Source: Bidens hawaiensis (Eukaryota > Streptophyta > Magnoliopsida > Asterales > Asteraceae). From it: a stretch of DNA of 64,000 nt. Under the pieces are notes generated by a model. That model was not told where the DNA came from. It ran no database searches and saw only the letters and a program-made list of their open reading frames with translations. Made by a program: the position numbers and the translations under genes. Numbering within the stretch: position 1 is the first letter of the stretch; each line of letters begins with the position of its first letter. Positions 1 to 12,800 of the stretch are shown piece by piece. The stretch lies in NCBI GenBank assembly GCA_021521415.1, contig JAIQDT010000001.1, forward strand, positions 4,278,001 through 4,342,000, in the 5' to 3' direction.

Positions 1-870
1 GTTTGCCCGAAAACACTTGTAATTTCAAAGAAATCATAAACACATGTATCACAGAGCATGCTCGGAATGAAATTAAACACATAAACATTTAAGTGTGCAA
101 CAGTCTAAAATTTCATAGAGCTTGCTCGAAAATCCTAAGTTAGCATAATGCTTGCTAGGATAAACACATTCAAACATCAGGTACGCCCTTGTTCGAGGGA
201 ACTTATCATATCAAACCATACCCGAAAAATGACAAACTTAAACAGTAACATCTAAGCGTGCCCGGAAAGATTAACAAACCTTTCCTAACAACATATTCAC
301 TCAAAGCTTACTCGGTACACTCATTTAAGTGCACAAAGTTTGCTTGAAAACACAATCAGCATATTACATGCATAGCTTATTCGAAGCTAACATAAAATAT
401 GCATAGCTTACTCGAAACAAGATTTTCTTGTTAACAGTTAGCTATTTCAACACATAATCATCTCAAGACTTCAAGCTTGCTCGGAAAGTGAGTGCAACAG
501 TGTAAACACTTCAAAGCATGCCCGAAAATCATAATGTTAGTCAAAAATGACTAAGCTTACTCGGAAAGGTTGAAAATTGTCAAACCTTACCCGAAACAAC
601 ATATTCACACATAATCAACTGTTCTGTAATCGGAAAGGTTATAGTTCAATAACCTTACCCGAAAATACATATTCAAACAGTTTGTGCTCGAGAAGGTTAG
701 AAATCATCAAACCTTACTCGAACTTACATATTCAGACATAATCAACTGTTTTGTACTCGGAAAGGTTATAATTCAATAACCTTACCCGAAAATACATATT
801 CAAACAGTTTGTGCTCGAGAGGATTAGAAATCATCAAACCTTACTCGAACTTACATATTCAGCCTATTTT
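1..870 (-). repeat. Element A 3' region rich in TACTCGG/CCGAGTA-type motifs, with a 126-bp tandem duplication
   Basis: This stretch has no usable ORF. It is filled with short variants of CTTACTCGGA, ACCTTACCCGAA and TGCTCGAA, many placed as inverted pairs. An example is a stem formed by GGTTAT and ATAACC near 636-656. A unit of about 126 bp is present twice, at about 602-727 and 728-855. The same motif family fills the 5' LTR of A (34380-35060), which links both ends of one element. By position it corresponds to the motif-rich stretch before ORF3 of element E (54438-55141). The third ORF of A, if any, would therefore lie outside the window. Confidence 0.6.
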
Positions 871-2918
871 AGGCAAAAGGCAACACTTTTTGACTTAAAC
901 CACTTTTCAAAGACATTTCTAAGTTATGTATCATTTTAGAACATAGTTTAAGAGCAAATGGTGCATTAAGAGATTAAATTTCAGTTATAGTTCACTTCAA
1001 AGCAATTTCTTTTATAAACTGAAAAGATCTCAGGAATGGGATCATATTGACTAAGTAGCTATCTCATTACTTCACTCTCAGCATTATTAAGACAACTTAG
1101 ATAGGTTAGCAGCAGGTATAAACTTAGCATAATTTTCATCTCTTTGGTGATATGATTAAGATTCAATTTGAGCATAATGCAATAATGGTCAACACTGTGC
1201 TATGATGCCTCATATCTCTTCTCAAAGCTTATTTGGCTTTCCCCAGATCACCCCAATTTGACTCCAACCTCCTGTATTTGGTCAAAAATAGTTTTTGTGT
1301 GACAGAACTTATTGTATTTTTGCAATTTTGATATTCAAACATGTATAGAGGTTGAACGTTGGACTTACAGTTAGCAACATGCCTTTCATTCAAGATGAGA
1401 CAGTTTTTGTCAACATCTTTGTAGTTCTTGTTGTAACCCTCTTGTTTGATAAAATAACTAAAACATTTATCAACTTTTGGTTGATTTATTCATTCTTCCC
1501 CTTGTTTTTGATATTTTCTCAAATTTTCTTAAAGCATGTTCTTTGTCATATATAAAAAAATGTTTCATTCTGGTTGACCAAATAACAACAGGCTTCTGTA
1601 TGACTGGGTAATCACTTTTCTGCCATATCATTCGGAGAGATCTATCTTGAGACATGCAAAACAACTATGCATCTCCACATAAAGATTAGCATTTTCATTA
1701 TGTTTATATCACCTTAGATTTTACATCATCATGGGAAAGCAACCATACATGTTAATGACTATACTAAGGCCTTTTTAGCCTATTAATTCCATATGATCAG
1801 CTAAGTAGTCAATGTACTATCATTTCCCAGAAATACAGTTTAATATTCAATCACCCCAATATCTCTTCATTGTCAGGTTAATGGCTATCCTGTTTGACCA
1901 AAAGTGGTCATAAGGACCAAACATACATGAGAATATATGTCCTTTCAAAGTCAAAGTTATTGACATAGTTTTAAGTGAAGGAATAAGAAACAAGTCATAA
2001 TTGCCCCAAATGCATTCAGTTTTCAAGTCAATGGCTATCCTTTGAATCTAAGAGATTCAAGGACCAAACATACACAAGTGCATGTCCTTCCAACTGGGCA
2101 AATGACATAATTTTCAGCAAAAACAACTGTTTGAGATCTTTTCCTTTAAAAAAATCCTTCTTTTAAGCTTATTAAAAGCTTGAACTGAATAATCTTATCA
2201 TATCTCAACACCATTAATCAACTTGCTCATGTTTTGACCAAAATATAGTATTTATGCAAAATTCATTATAAATTTCATTGAATCACATAATTTTGACATA
2301 AAACACATTTTGACATAAACAGTTGCATCACATACTCAAATCTTGATCATTCTATTATCATCAAGAAAAAAAACAGACTGTAATCTCATTCAATGTCTAT
2401 TCTACCTTAACAACTTTAGTAGATCAGATTAAGAACATACTCAAGTAACCATAAACATGTGACATAATCAAAACATATTAAACAACATATTACTTATATA
2501 AGCAATTAATCTCACCTAAACAGATCAAATTACTTATCATAACATCAGATCAGTTAACAAGATAGTCAAGTATTATCATCAAATTCAACCAAATTGCACA
2601 AATAGTTACTTAACCACCTATCAGTTAACATCAAAACAGTGACATAATCAAAACATATTAAACAACATATTCAGCATGTGTAATCAGTCATCTCAGAGAG
2701 ACACACATAGAAAACAATTAAGTCACATAGCATAGTACATACTCAGTAACATATTTAGCAACATATTCAGCAACATATTCATCATGTGTGACCTCTTCTA
2801 AAATAATCAAGTAGCATATAGAGGTACACAACTAAGCACACATCCTTAATCAGATTTCATCAGAGTTGATCATCCCTAGGGCTTTCAAAAGAAAGTTGAA
2901 CCTGGTTCTATCAAGTGG
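871..2918 (-). other. Element A noncoding spacer downstream of pol
   Basis: About 2 kb without a convincing ORF, directly downstream (minus strand) of the RNase H end of A. Positions about 1201-2110 align by eye with the spacer behind pol of element E (53091-54057). Shared blocks include the duplicated hairpin (1914-1942 and 2061-2087), a block at 1577-1665 and a block at 1201-1267. Positions 2110-2880 are AT-rich, with repeated phrases such as AACATATTCAGC, and I see no function there. Confidence 0.6.
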
Positions 2919-5709
2919 TTAGGTGAATAGGTCAGCCAGATTATTACTTGTATCAAATCTTTGCATTTCAATCAAACATTTTTCACTACAATCTCTGATG
3001 AAGTGATGTCTGATTTCAATATACTTAGTCTTAGAATGTTGCACAGGATTCTTAACAGTAAAATATGCATCGGTATTATCAATCAGAATAGGGGTGTTTA
3101 GAAAGTTCAAACCATAGTCCAGCATCTGATTCTGAATCCAGAGGACTTGTGCACAGCAGGCAGATGCAGCAACATATTCAGCTTCTGCAGTGGAGATTGA
3201 CATTTTTGGTCTGTTTCTTGCATTGCCATGACACTAGCCTTTCACCCAAAAACTGGCATCCTCCTGATGTTGACTTTCTACTCATATTACATCCATCATA
3301 ATCACTGTCTGTATATGCAATCAGATCAAAGGATTGGTTCTTTGGATACCAAATCCCTAAGTCTGGTCTTCCCTTCAAATATCTGAATATTCTTTTTCAC
3401 AACATTCATGTGGGAGACTTTTGGATTTGACTGGAACCTAGCACATACACACACAGCAAACATGATATCTGGTCTTGTTGCAGTCAGATACATCAGAGAT
3501 CCAATCTTTGCTCTGTATTCATGTTCATCAACTAACTCCCCCTTTTCATCAGCTATCATCTTTTCTTTGGTGTCCATTGGAGTTGAGGCAGCCTTGTAGT
3601 CATGACAGTTGAACTTATTCAGAATGTCCTGCACATACTTAGCTTGGTGAATGAAGATTCCTTCATCCTTTTGTTGAACTTGTAGTCCCAGAAAGAAATT
3701 CATTACACCCATGGAACTCATGCTGTACTTGGACTTCATCACCTCTTCAAACTCCAAACACATATTTTCATTTGTAGATCCAAATATGATATCATCAACA
3801 TAGACTTGTACAAGCAGCAAATCTGACCCTTGTCTTTTGTAGAAGAGTGTCTTGTCAATGGCTCCCCTTGTGAAGCCATTTTCAAGTAAATGAGTTGATA
3901 ACTCATCATACCATGCTCTAGGAGCCTGACGTAAACCATAAAGGGCTTTGTTTAGCTTATACACCCTGTTTGGATACATGGGATCCTCAAATCCTGGTGG
4001 TTGAGTCACATACACTTCTTCATCAATCTTTCCATTAAGGAATGCAGATTTGACATCAAGCTAGAATACCTTAATGTTCTCTGAGGCAGCATATGCATGA
4101 AAAATCCTTATGGCTTCCAGTCTTGCAACTGGTGCAAACACTTCCTCAAAGTCTATCCCTTCCTTTTGAAGACATCCCAGTGCTACAGTCTAGCTTTGTT
4201 CTTAATCACCAAACCCCTTTCATCCCTTTTGTTTCTGAACACCCATTTGGTTCCTATTGCATATCTGTCATGTGGCTTGTCTACAAGATCCCATACATGT
4301 AAATCTCTAAACTGAGCCAATTCCTCTTGCATTGCCTCTACCCAACTATTGTCTTTTAAAGCTTGAGCAATATTCTTTGGTTCTAATTGGGATAGAAAGC
4401 AAGAGTACAGACAGATGTTAGCTATCTCAGAATGACTTCTTGTTACTCTTTCATGCAGGTCACCAATGATATTTTCAGCAGGATGATTCTTTTCAACAGT
4501 AGGAGTTTGTATTATCATATTTGTAGACAAATTTGTGTCAATATTTGTTTCATTGATTTCAGGTTCTTCAATGATCAAATCAGCTTCTGCATCATGAAAC
4601 TCTGGTGCTTCATCATTATGTTGTCTTGAAGTGGATGCACCATTGTTTCCCAGATTCAAACTTTGAAACAAGTCTTGAAATCTTGCTGTTGTTGCAGCTC
4701 CTTCATCATTTGTTTTGTTGCCTGTGTCACTCCCATTATGAACATGACCATTTTGTACATCAGTACTATCTTGACTTGTCATTTCCTGATCTTGTTCAAT
4801 GTCATTGTTTGAGGAGCTATTCACAAAAGTGTACACTGGTCTTGTAGAATGTATCATCAAAGTCTTCAGAATAAATCTTGAATGACTTTATCAATTTTTC
4901 ATGATCAAACAGCATGTTGCACCACTGACTGTGTTGAATTGATTCTCATTAAAAATAATGTCAGATGACTCTATCACACTCATGTAATCTTTCACATAAA
5001 CTCTGTAAGCCTTTGAGTGAGTAGAATATCCAACAAAGAAACAGTCTAGTGACTTAGTTTGAAACTTGTTCAAATAGTCTCTAGTCTTTAATAAGAAACA
5101 TTTGCAGCCAAAGGGCTTGAAGAACTTGATGTAAGGCTTTCTTTTGTTGAAAATCTCATATGGAGTTTTATCATGCCTTTTGTTCACAAGCACTCTGTTC
5201 TGAACATAACAAGCAGTGTTGATTGCTTCAGCCCAGAATGTGACAGGTAAGTTAGCATCAGCCAACATGGTTCTTGCAGCTTCTATTAGTGTTCTGTTTC
5301 TCCTTTCTGCGACACCATTTTGTTCAGGAGTTCTTGGAGCTGAAAATTGTTGAAGTATTCCTTTCATAGCACAAAATTCTTTCATAACTCCATTCTTGAA
5401 CTCAGTACCATTGTCACTTCTCAGCATCTTCACTTTCTTATTCAGCTTGTGTTCAATCATTGTGACACAACCTTTAATCAACTCAGCAGTCTCATCTTTG
5501 GTACTTAGAAAATAAACCCAAGTATATCTTGAATAGTCATCAAGGATCACCAAACAGTATCTTTTCTTTCCAATACTTGGTACACTCACAGGACCAAAAA
5601 GATCCATGTGAAGTAACTCAAGTGGTTGATCAATTGAGTTGATGAGCTATGTCTTATGAGTAGACTTGTGCTGTTTTCCCTTCTGACATGAGTCACAATG
5701 ATCATCTGA
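2919..5709 (-). pseudogene. pol: Element A pol, 3' part: integrase, reverse transcriptase, RNase H (degenerate Copia)
   Basis: Read on the minus strand from the B junction: the end of the GAG-pre-integrase zinc domain with CQKGKQHK; integrase core with HMDLFGP, RSDNGTEF and EQNGVAERRNRT (5607-4891); a linker; RT with YVDDIIFGS (about 3800); then RNase H with YTDSDYDGCN and the end at 2919 (NLADLFT). This polyprotein would integrate and reverse-transcribe the element. It is dead: the reading frame breaks at least near 4890, 4180-4015 and 3330-3200, and there is a stop soon after the B junction. The domain order and the SIRE-type residues (ARTMLADANLP) are clear. Confidence 0.88.
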
Positions 5710-5714
5710 CTTAA

Positions 5715-6960
5715 TGTAACACCCCGTAACCGCAGCGGAAACGTACACGGGATGCAACAGACACATCTGATATCAACAGCATTGCTTATAAAGAAAATAC
5801 CACTACATTAATTTATATCATATTACATTGTTGCGAGTTTCGTTACTGTCTAGGTGTTACACACATGTTTTTACCGATAAGACATTAATATATTCATTAC
5901 AAAATATAGATCAGCAAGCTTCCAACAAGTAGCACAGATCATTAAGCACATATCAATCATTCCAACTTGGGCATACCTAGAAAACATGTGAAGAAAACGG
6001 GTCAACTACGAATAGTTGGTGAGTTTCACTAATTTAAATAAACACTGACAGATCATTTTAATAATCATTTATTAGCAATGTAATTATGCTGGGAACTATG
6101 TTTCCCCAGAACATTTTCATTAATCTTCTGGGAACTATGTTACCCCAGAACAATAATAACCTCTGGGAACTATGTTACCCCTGAACAATAATAACCTCCG
6201 GGAACTATGTTACCCCAGAACAATAATAACTTCTGGGAACTATGTTACCCCAGAACAATTCCACACGATAAACAATTTATATATTATGTGCATCAAACCA
6301 TATATATATAAATATACAAGTGTTTCCATACGATCGGTATGTACTTAAATACTTTAATAAAGACATGCTTTCCGCCCCGGGAAAATATTTAAAACGGTTC
6401 ATAAAAAGGGGCTTGTGAAAACTCACCTTTCTGTGAGTCGGGACGTGATACAATGAACTGCTATAAGCCTGGATCTGTAATATGATATCTAGTCGTTACT
6501 ATATAATTCCTCATAAATTAAATCCGTGTCAATCGGTACATCTGGGGATATTGTTAACCCAGTACTGTACTCGATCCGGGGAAAATGTTAACCCCGTGAC
6601 ACTTCTAAGGACTCAGATTGTGACATTACTTAGAGTCTGACGGTCCAAATTATCATTTTTATGTTTTCCTTGATTTGCGTGCCTAGCACGGTTATCCGTT
6701 TTTAGTTTCAAAAATGAGTTTGTTCAGACCCAACCCAAAAATGGTGTTTGACTGTTATTTTAGTTAAAGTGATGAAATTAGAGCTCGGTTTGGACACCCC
6801 GTTTGGCCGCGGGGCCCGTTTCCGTCATTTAGGTGCCGGAAACAGTAAAATCGGGTAAAATTACCCAAATCATCCGAATTATTTTCGGATGATTTACTTT
6901 TACTTAATTTACTTAGTTTTATGAAAATAGTCCATTTTTAAGGTTTTTATGCACCAGTCA
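5715..6960 (-). repeat. Element B 3' LTR, outer part (split by C)
   Basis: Matches 26373-27618 with about 1 percent differences and ends at the AGTCA target site of C. It contains the roughly 33-bp tandem array at 6089-6257. I see no coding content. Confidence 0.93.
6089..6257. repeat. Tandem array of ~33-bp units in B LTR
   Basis: Five units of a CTGGGAACTATGTTACCCC-type sequence, mostly separated by AGAACAATAATAAC. Each unit has CTGGG and CCCAG arms able to form a short hairpin. The other LTR has the same array at 26747-26915. Confidence 0.85.
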
Positions 6961-7313
6961 TGTCACACCCTCAAAATCCACTAACGGAGTTTTACCGTCA
7001 GAGGGTGTGAACTGGCAGGATCGGAATCATTAGTTATAACCAAACCAAAGAAAACGTTTAAATGAAAAATAAGTGCGGAAGCGTAACACCTTAATTCAAA
7101 AGTTGCGTCACGCAGGACGACTTAAAACCAAATGTAAATGTTAAAATTAAGTTTGCAGAGTAAGATGTTTAACAATTAATGCATGCTCCTAAACCGCGCG
7201 CCCGCCTCGGCTACCTGAGAATAACATACTAAAAGGGGTCAACACGAGGTTGGTGAGTTCACAAGTTATATAAGATAAATCGTTTAGCGTTTGAGTTCAG
7301 CGTTTTCGTTAAG

Positions 7314-7430
7314 TGTTTTGCGTAACCACGTTACGGCGTTTAAAAGTTTTGCGTAACCACGTTACGGCGTTTAAATGTTTTGCGTAACCACGTTACGGCG
7401 TTTAAGTGTGTAACCACGTTACAGCGTTTA
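7314..7430. repeat. Tandem array in C LTR containing GTAACCACGTTAC
   Basis: Four units of about 28 bp, the last one shortened, each with the inverted pair GTAAC-CAC-GTTAC followed by GGCGTTTA. The other LTR has the copy at 15976-16092. Confidence 0.85.
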
Positions 7431-8116
7431 AGTGTTACCAGATAATGTTATGTCAAATTATATATCGATAGGTAGCTAATCTATACAACAAGTATTACTA
7501 AGTGGTTCGAGACCGAAGCTGACTGTTTATCAAGTGCCCGTCACCAGGTCAACCCAACCATGGTAAGTGTTAGCCAAAATTACACCCACTCAACCTCCAG
7601 TTGAGCTTAGCGTCGGGTGGGGTTTGTCAAACCCAGTAGTACTACTCAACAGTGACTCGCTATTCCAAATATTAACCGGTTCGATGCGTGGGACTTCAAG
7701 GGTTACGTGCCGCTTAGCCTCTACAAGTGATATATATAATTTATAACAAAATCTTAAATATGTGTTTATCTCAAAAATGCGTTTATCGGAGTATGTTATC
7801 TCCCCCAAGTGAAAAACGTTTGAAAACAGTTCAAAGAGCGGGGTAAGTGAACTCACTGTTTGCGAAGAATATTCCAAATTAGATCACCGAGTGATGCGCG
7901 TCGTAGAAAACTCTCTAGCGTTCTAAAATAACAAAGAGATTTTCTAAGTATCGGAACGTTTAACGAGTCTCTAGACTCGGCACATAATACCTATGCACGT
8001 ATCATGTTTCGTGTTTCGTTTGTGAACCGTGTGTGATTTAAACAAGTACAATTGTGATACGATACACGAGTGAGCAATTACTTTCGTGTCATGTATTAAT
8101 AACGTACTTACAAGCA

Positions 8117-8242
8117 ATTATTCCCGTAAGGGCATTTTGGTCAACAAACAAAGACTAACTAACCATTATTCCCCATAAGGGCAATTTGGTCAATTCATGG
8201 CAATCAAACTAGCAACTATTCCCCGCAAGGGTATTTTGGTCA
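8117..8242. repeat. Three spaced repeats with TTTTGGTCAA in C LTR
   Basis: Three diverged units of the form ATTCCCCNNAAGGGNATTTTGGTCAA, each 50-60 bp apart. The other LTR has them at 16779-16904. CCC/GGG in each unit can pair. Confidence 0.7.
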
Positions 8243-9822
8243 AAATACAACAATTATATAAAAACTATCATATTTCATGCATTCCTACACAACTCAGCAG
8301 CTAGTTTCATTGTGACAGAATTTCTACTTGAAAGATTGTACTATTTGACCGATCATATCATCTCAATTAATTCACCAAAAATCACCACTGAAACATACAT
8401 GTCTTAGGTTTCCAGAACATATTTTATATTATTTTTATTCCATATAGATTTCTCATAATGATCAAAACACTACAGTAAACTCATATCAGTCAGATTCATG
8501 CACAACAGAATGTTATTTGCAATTCCCGGTAAACGAAAAATCCAATAAATGCAAGACCACTTGGGTTTGGTTCCTAACTCAGTGAGTCAACTTCCAGAAG
8601 TGGAACCAACCCAATTGGCCTCGTAGTTCATGAGATATAGAATTTACAATATAACCTAACAGCAGGTCTAACAGCTCAGCTTTGCATCACGTTTTTGTAA
8701 AATCATAAAAGTATACTTCCACTTATCCAAAAATTACGAATTTATACTTTATAGAAACTAGACTCAACCTAGTTTACTGCAGTACCCACAATCTCAATCA
8801 ATTTTCACGTTTACACTTCGTTACAGTCAGTTAAACATCGTATATATATTCTGTCCAGAATCTGTTCACATCAAAACTCAACATCATAACAATCTATGAA
8901 CTATCATGCATCCATATAACCCTCTAGACACCATAACTACTATCCATGCATATAAATCACACCATACATACAAGATTAGGGTTTGTGTTTTAATTCAAAT
9001 CAAGAACAACAATCAATCATGTATCAATATCAATCTAGTTATCACTTTATCATCAAATCAATTCAAGAATCACATGAACAATATAACACCTAGAATCGGC
9101 CAGCTAGGGTTTGTTATTAACCCAACAAACATCAAATTCAATCAACAAGGATGTGAAGGATGATCAAATATACCTTCCTAGCACTTAGTTCTTGGATCAA
9201 AGACTTGAATTGATGGTGTATGTGGGTGTTCTTGTGGACGGCAGCCGTGGAGAAGGGAGGTGAGAGAGAGCCGATCGGAACTTGTAGGTTAGGGTTAGGA
9301 TAATAATAATAGTTAGGGTTACGTTAATAATATATTTATAGATATACAAGTTACATTCTAATCCCTCTACTTTCCAAGTGTTGTTTTTCTAGAACATTCT
9401 ATCATACTTGCACAATAAGTTAACATGACCATAATATTATCACATAGCACATAATCCTAACACATAGTAATCACATAGTTCGTGTTTTGACGTTTGTCGT
9501 TTATTTATCAACTCGTTTGCGTTTCGGTGCAAATCCCGAAAGACTACTACACATGTAGTAAATGTTAAGCGTCATTTAAACCCTAGTTTAAATGTAATTA
9601 AGTATGCGTTATAGATTCAACGATCTTTAAAGTTTGAATTAACGGAGTTGAGTTAACGAGGTTAACCTGGAATTGACGATTGTCACATCATTCCCATGTT
9701 AAAGAATTTTCGTCCCGAAAATTTGAGTCAAGTCGTGATGAGAGCCTGAAAAAGTAAGAAGAAAAATTTTCAGTTTGTCATATCATCCCCTAGTAAAAAG
9801 AAATTTCGTTCCGAAATTTAAT

Positions 9823-12800
9823 TCATACCTTCGGTGATGTTTGACGGTTTGCCGGGTTTCGCGGTTTTCGGTGTTTGGTTAGCCCTTCAAAAAGGTGAGG
9901 ATACTTTTTCATCATTTGATCCTCGCGTTCCCACGTGAACTCCGGTCCACGTCTCGAGTTCCAACGAACCTTAACGATTGGAATTTTGCTGTGTTTGAGT
10001 GTTTTGGTTTCCCAATCCAAAACTTCGACTGGTTCCTCAATGAACCGTAACTGTTCATCAACTTGCAGTTCCTCCAAAGGGACTACTTGGGTTTCATCAG
10101 ATAGGCATTTCTTCAAATTTGATACGTGGAATACATCGTGTACGCCACTGAGTTCTGTTGGTAGGTCCAGTCGGTACGCCACCGGACCAATGCGCTCAGT
10201 TATCCGGTACGGACCAACATACCGTGGGTTGAGTTTGTTTCGCTTACCAAAGCGAACTACACCTTTCCAAGGTGAGACTTTGAGTAACACCCGATCGTTC
10301 ACTTTAAATTCGAGAGGTTTTCGGCGCTTGTCGGCGTAACTCTTTTGGCGATCCCGTGCTGCTGCCATGCGATTTCGGATTTGAACAATCTTTTCCGAGG
10401 TTTCGAGTACCAGTTCTGGACCAGTGATTTGGCTGTCACCCACCTCTGCCCAGCAGAGTGGTGATCGACACTTCCGTCCGTACAGCGCTTCAAACGGCGC
10501 TGCCTTAATACTTGCGTGGTAGCTGTTATTATACGAAAACTCTACCAAGGGTAAGTGGGGTTCCCAACTTTTTCCGAAATCTAAAACGCATGCACGCAAC
10601 ATATCCTCCAGGGTCTGAATAGTCCGTTCACTTTGCCCATCCGTCTGAGGATGGTATGCTGTACTCATATCGAGACGTGTGCCCAGTGCGCTTTGCAGCG
10701 ACTTCCAAAAGTGTGAGGTAAAACGAGAATCTCGATCGGAAATGATCGAGACAGGCACTCCGTGTCTAGACACCACTTCTTTCATGTATACTCGAGTCAG
10801 TCTTTCCATTTTGTCCGTTTCCTTAATCGCTAGGAAATGTGCCGATTTAGTCAACCGGTCAACGATCACCCAGATGGTATCACATCCCGTCGGTGTCTTA
10901 GGCAAACCCGTAATAAAATCCATTGAGATGTGCTCCCATTTCCACATTGGGAGTTCCGGTTGTTGCAGTAGACCAGATGGTTTCTGGTATTCAATCTTGA
11001 CTCTGGCACAAGTCAAGCATTTGCTCACGTAGGTGGCAATGTCGGCTTTCATGTTCGGCCACCAGTAAAGTGCCTTTAAATCATGATACATTTTATCTGA
11101 GCCAGGGTGGATAGAATATCGGGACTTGTGAGCTTCGTCCATCACTAGAGTTCTCAACTCTCCGTATCGTGGAACCCAAATCCGGTTCTCAAAATATCGG
11201 ACCCCGTCCGATCTGGTTTCAAGTTGCTTGTTCATGCCCCGCATGAGTTCCGATGGAAGATTTTCATCTTTCAAAGCTTCCAGTTGCGCATCGCGAATCT
11301 GATCGGGTAAGCTGGCATGAATCGTAAGTTGCAATGCTCTTACTCGTCTGGGTTTTTCTGTTTCTTTTCTGCTGAGGGCGTCGGCCACCACATTGGCCTT
11401 GCCCGGGTGGTACTTGATGGCACAATCATAATCTTTGAGCAGCTCGACCCAACGACGCTGTCGCATGTTCAGCTCCTTCTGATCATAGATATGTTGGAGA
11501 CTCTTGTGGTCGGTGTAAATGGTAAACTTGGTACCGTACAAGTAATGCCTCCATATCTTAAGAGCAAACACCACAGCTCCGAGTTCCAAATCATGGGTCG
11601 TGTAGTTCTTCTCGTGAACCCGTAGTTGTCTAGAGGCGTAGGCTATAACCTTCTCGAGTTGCATCAGCACACAACCGAGACCTTGTATAGATGCGTCACA
11701 GTGTACCTCAAAATTTTCTGTTCCCTCGGGGAGGGCTAAAATAGGGGCGCTACAAAGCTTGGTTTTCAACAGTTGGAAAGCGGATTCTTGCGCGTCACCC
11801 CAGTTGTACTTAGTGCCCTTGTGAGTCAAAGCGGTGAGGGGTTGAGCAATCTTTGAAAATCCCTCGATGAAACGCCGATAGTAGCCGGCCAGTCCTAGGA
11901 ATTGTCGCACTTCAGTCGGAGTCTTAGGTGCTTCCCAGTTTTTGATGGCCTCTACCTTACCGGGATCGACATGGATACCATTCTCGTTGATCACATGTCC
12001 TAAAAAGTGAACCTCGCGAAGCCAAAATTCACATTTCGAGACTTTAGCATACAGTTGTTCCTTCTTCAGTAGTTCCAGAATTATCCTTAAGTGCTCTTCG
12101 TGGTCAGTCTCGTTCTTGGAGTAGACAAGAATATCATCGATGAAAACAATCACGAACTTGTCGAGGTACGCCTTGCATACTCGATTCATGAGATCCATAA
12201 ATACGGCTGGCGCGTTGGTTAGGCCAAAAGGCATAACCGAGAACTCGTAGTGACCATACCGTGTTCTGAAAGCCGTCTTTGAAATATCTTCTTCGCGCAC
12301 TCTCAACTGGTGGTAACCGGATCGTAGATCGATCTTCGAGTAGTAACTCGATCCCTGAAGCTGGTCAAATAAATCATCAATTCGGGGTAAAGGATAACGG
12401 TTCTTGACCGTCACCTTGTTCAATTCCCGGTAGTCGATGCACATTCGGAAAGTCCCGTCTTTCTTTCGAACAAACAAGACAGGGGCTCCCCATGGCGATG
12501 AGCTAGGTCGGTAAAACCTTTATCCAACAAATCTTGCAACTGGGTGGACAACTCCTGAAGTTCCGCCGGTGCGAGCCGATACGGGGCTCGTGCTATGGGT
12601 GCTGCACCGGGTGTCAACTCGATTTGGAATTCGACTTGACGAATAGGAGGGAGTCCGGGCAAATCCTCCGGGAAAACTTCCGGAAAGTCTCGCACAACCG
12701 GTATGTCTTCAATTCGTTTCTCCTCCGCGGGTTTCTCAACAATCTGCGCCAAAATTGCCGGATGACCCTTTCGTAGATACTTCTGTGCTTTCATAAGGGT

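Larger units (their letters stand above)
6961..9687 (-). repeat. Element C 3' LTR
   Basis: Begins TGTCACACC and ends TTGTCACA. Nearly identical to 15623-18361. It contains two tandem arrays (7314-7430 and 8117-8242). The short ORFs inside it recur in both LTRs simply because the LTR is duplicated, and I do not call them genes. Confidence 0.95.

Noticed and set aside
1..870. Possible 3' LTR of element A
   Set aside because: It shares motifs with the A LTR but no collinear match, no TG...CA edge and no polypurine tract next to it. Its position matches the pre-ORF3 region of E instead.
8906..9163. 85-residue ORF, repeated identically at 17580-17837
   Set aside because: It is present twice only because the C LTR is duplicated. 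It has AT-driven composition and no motif.
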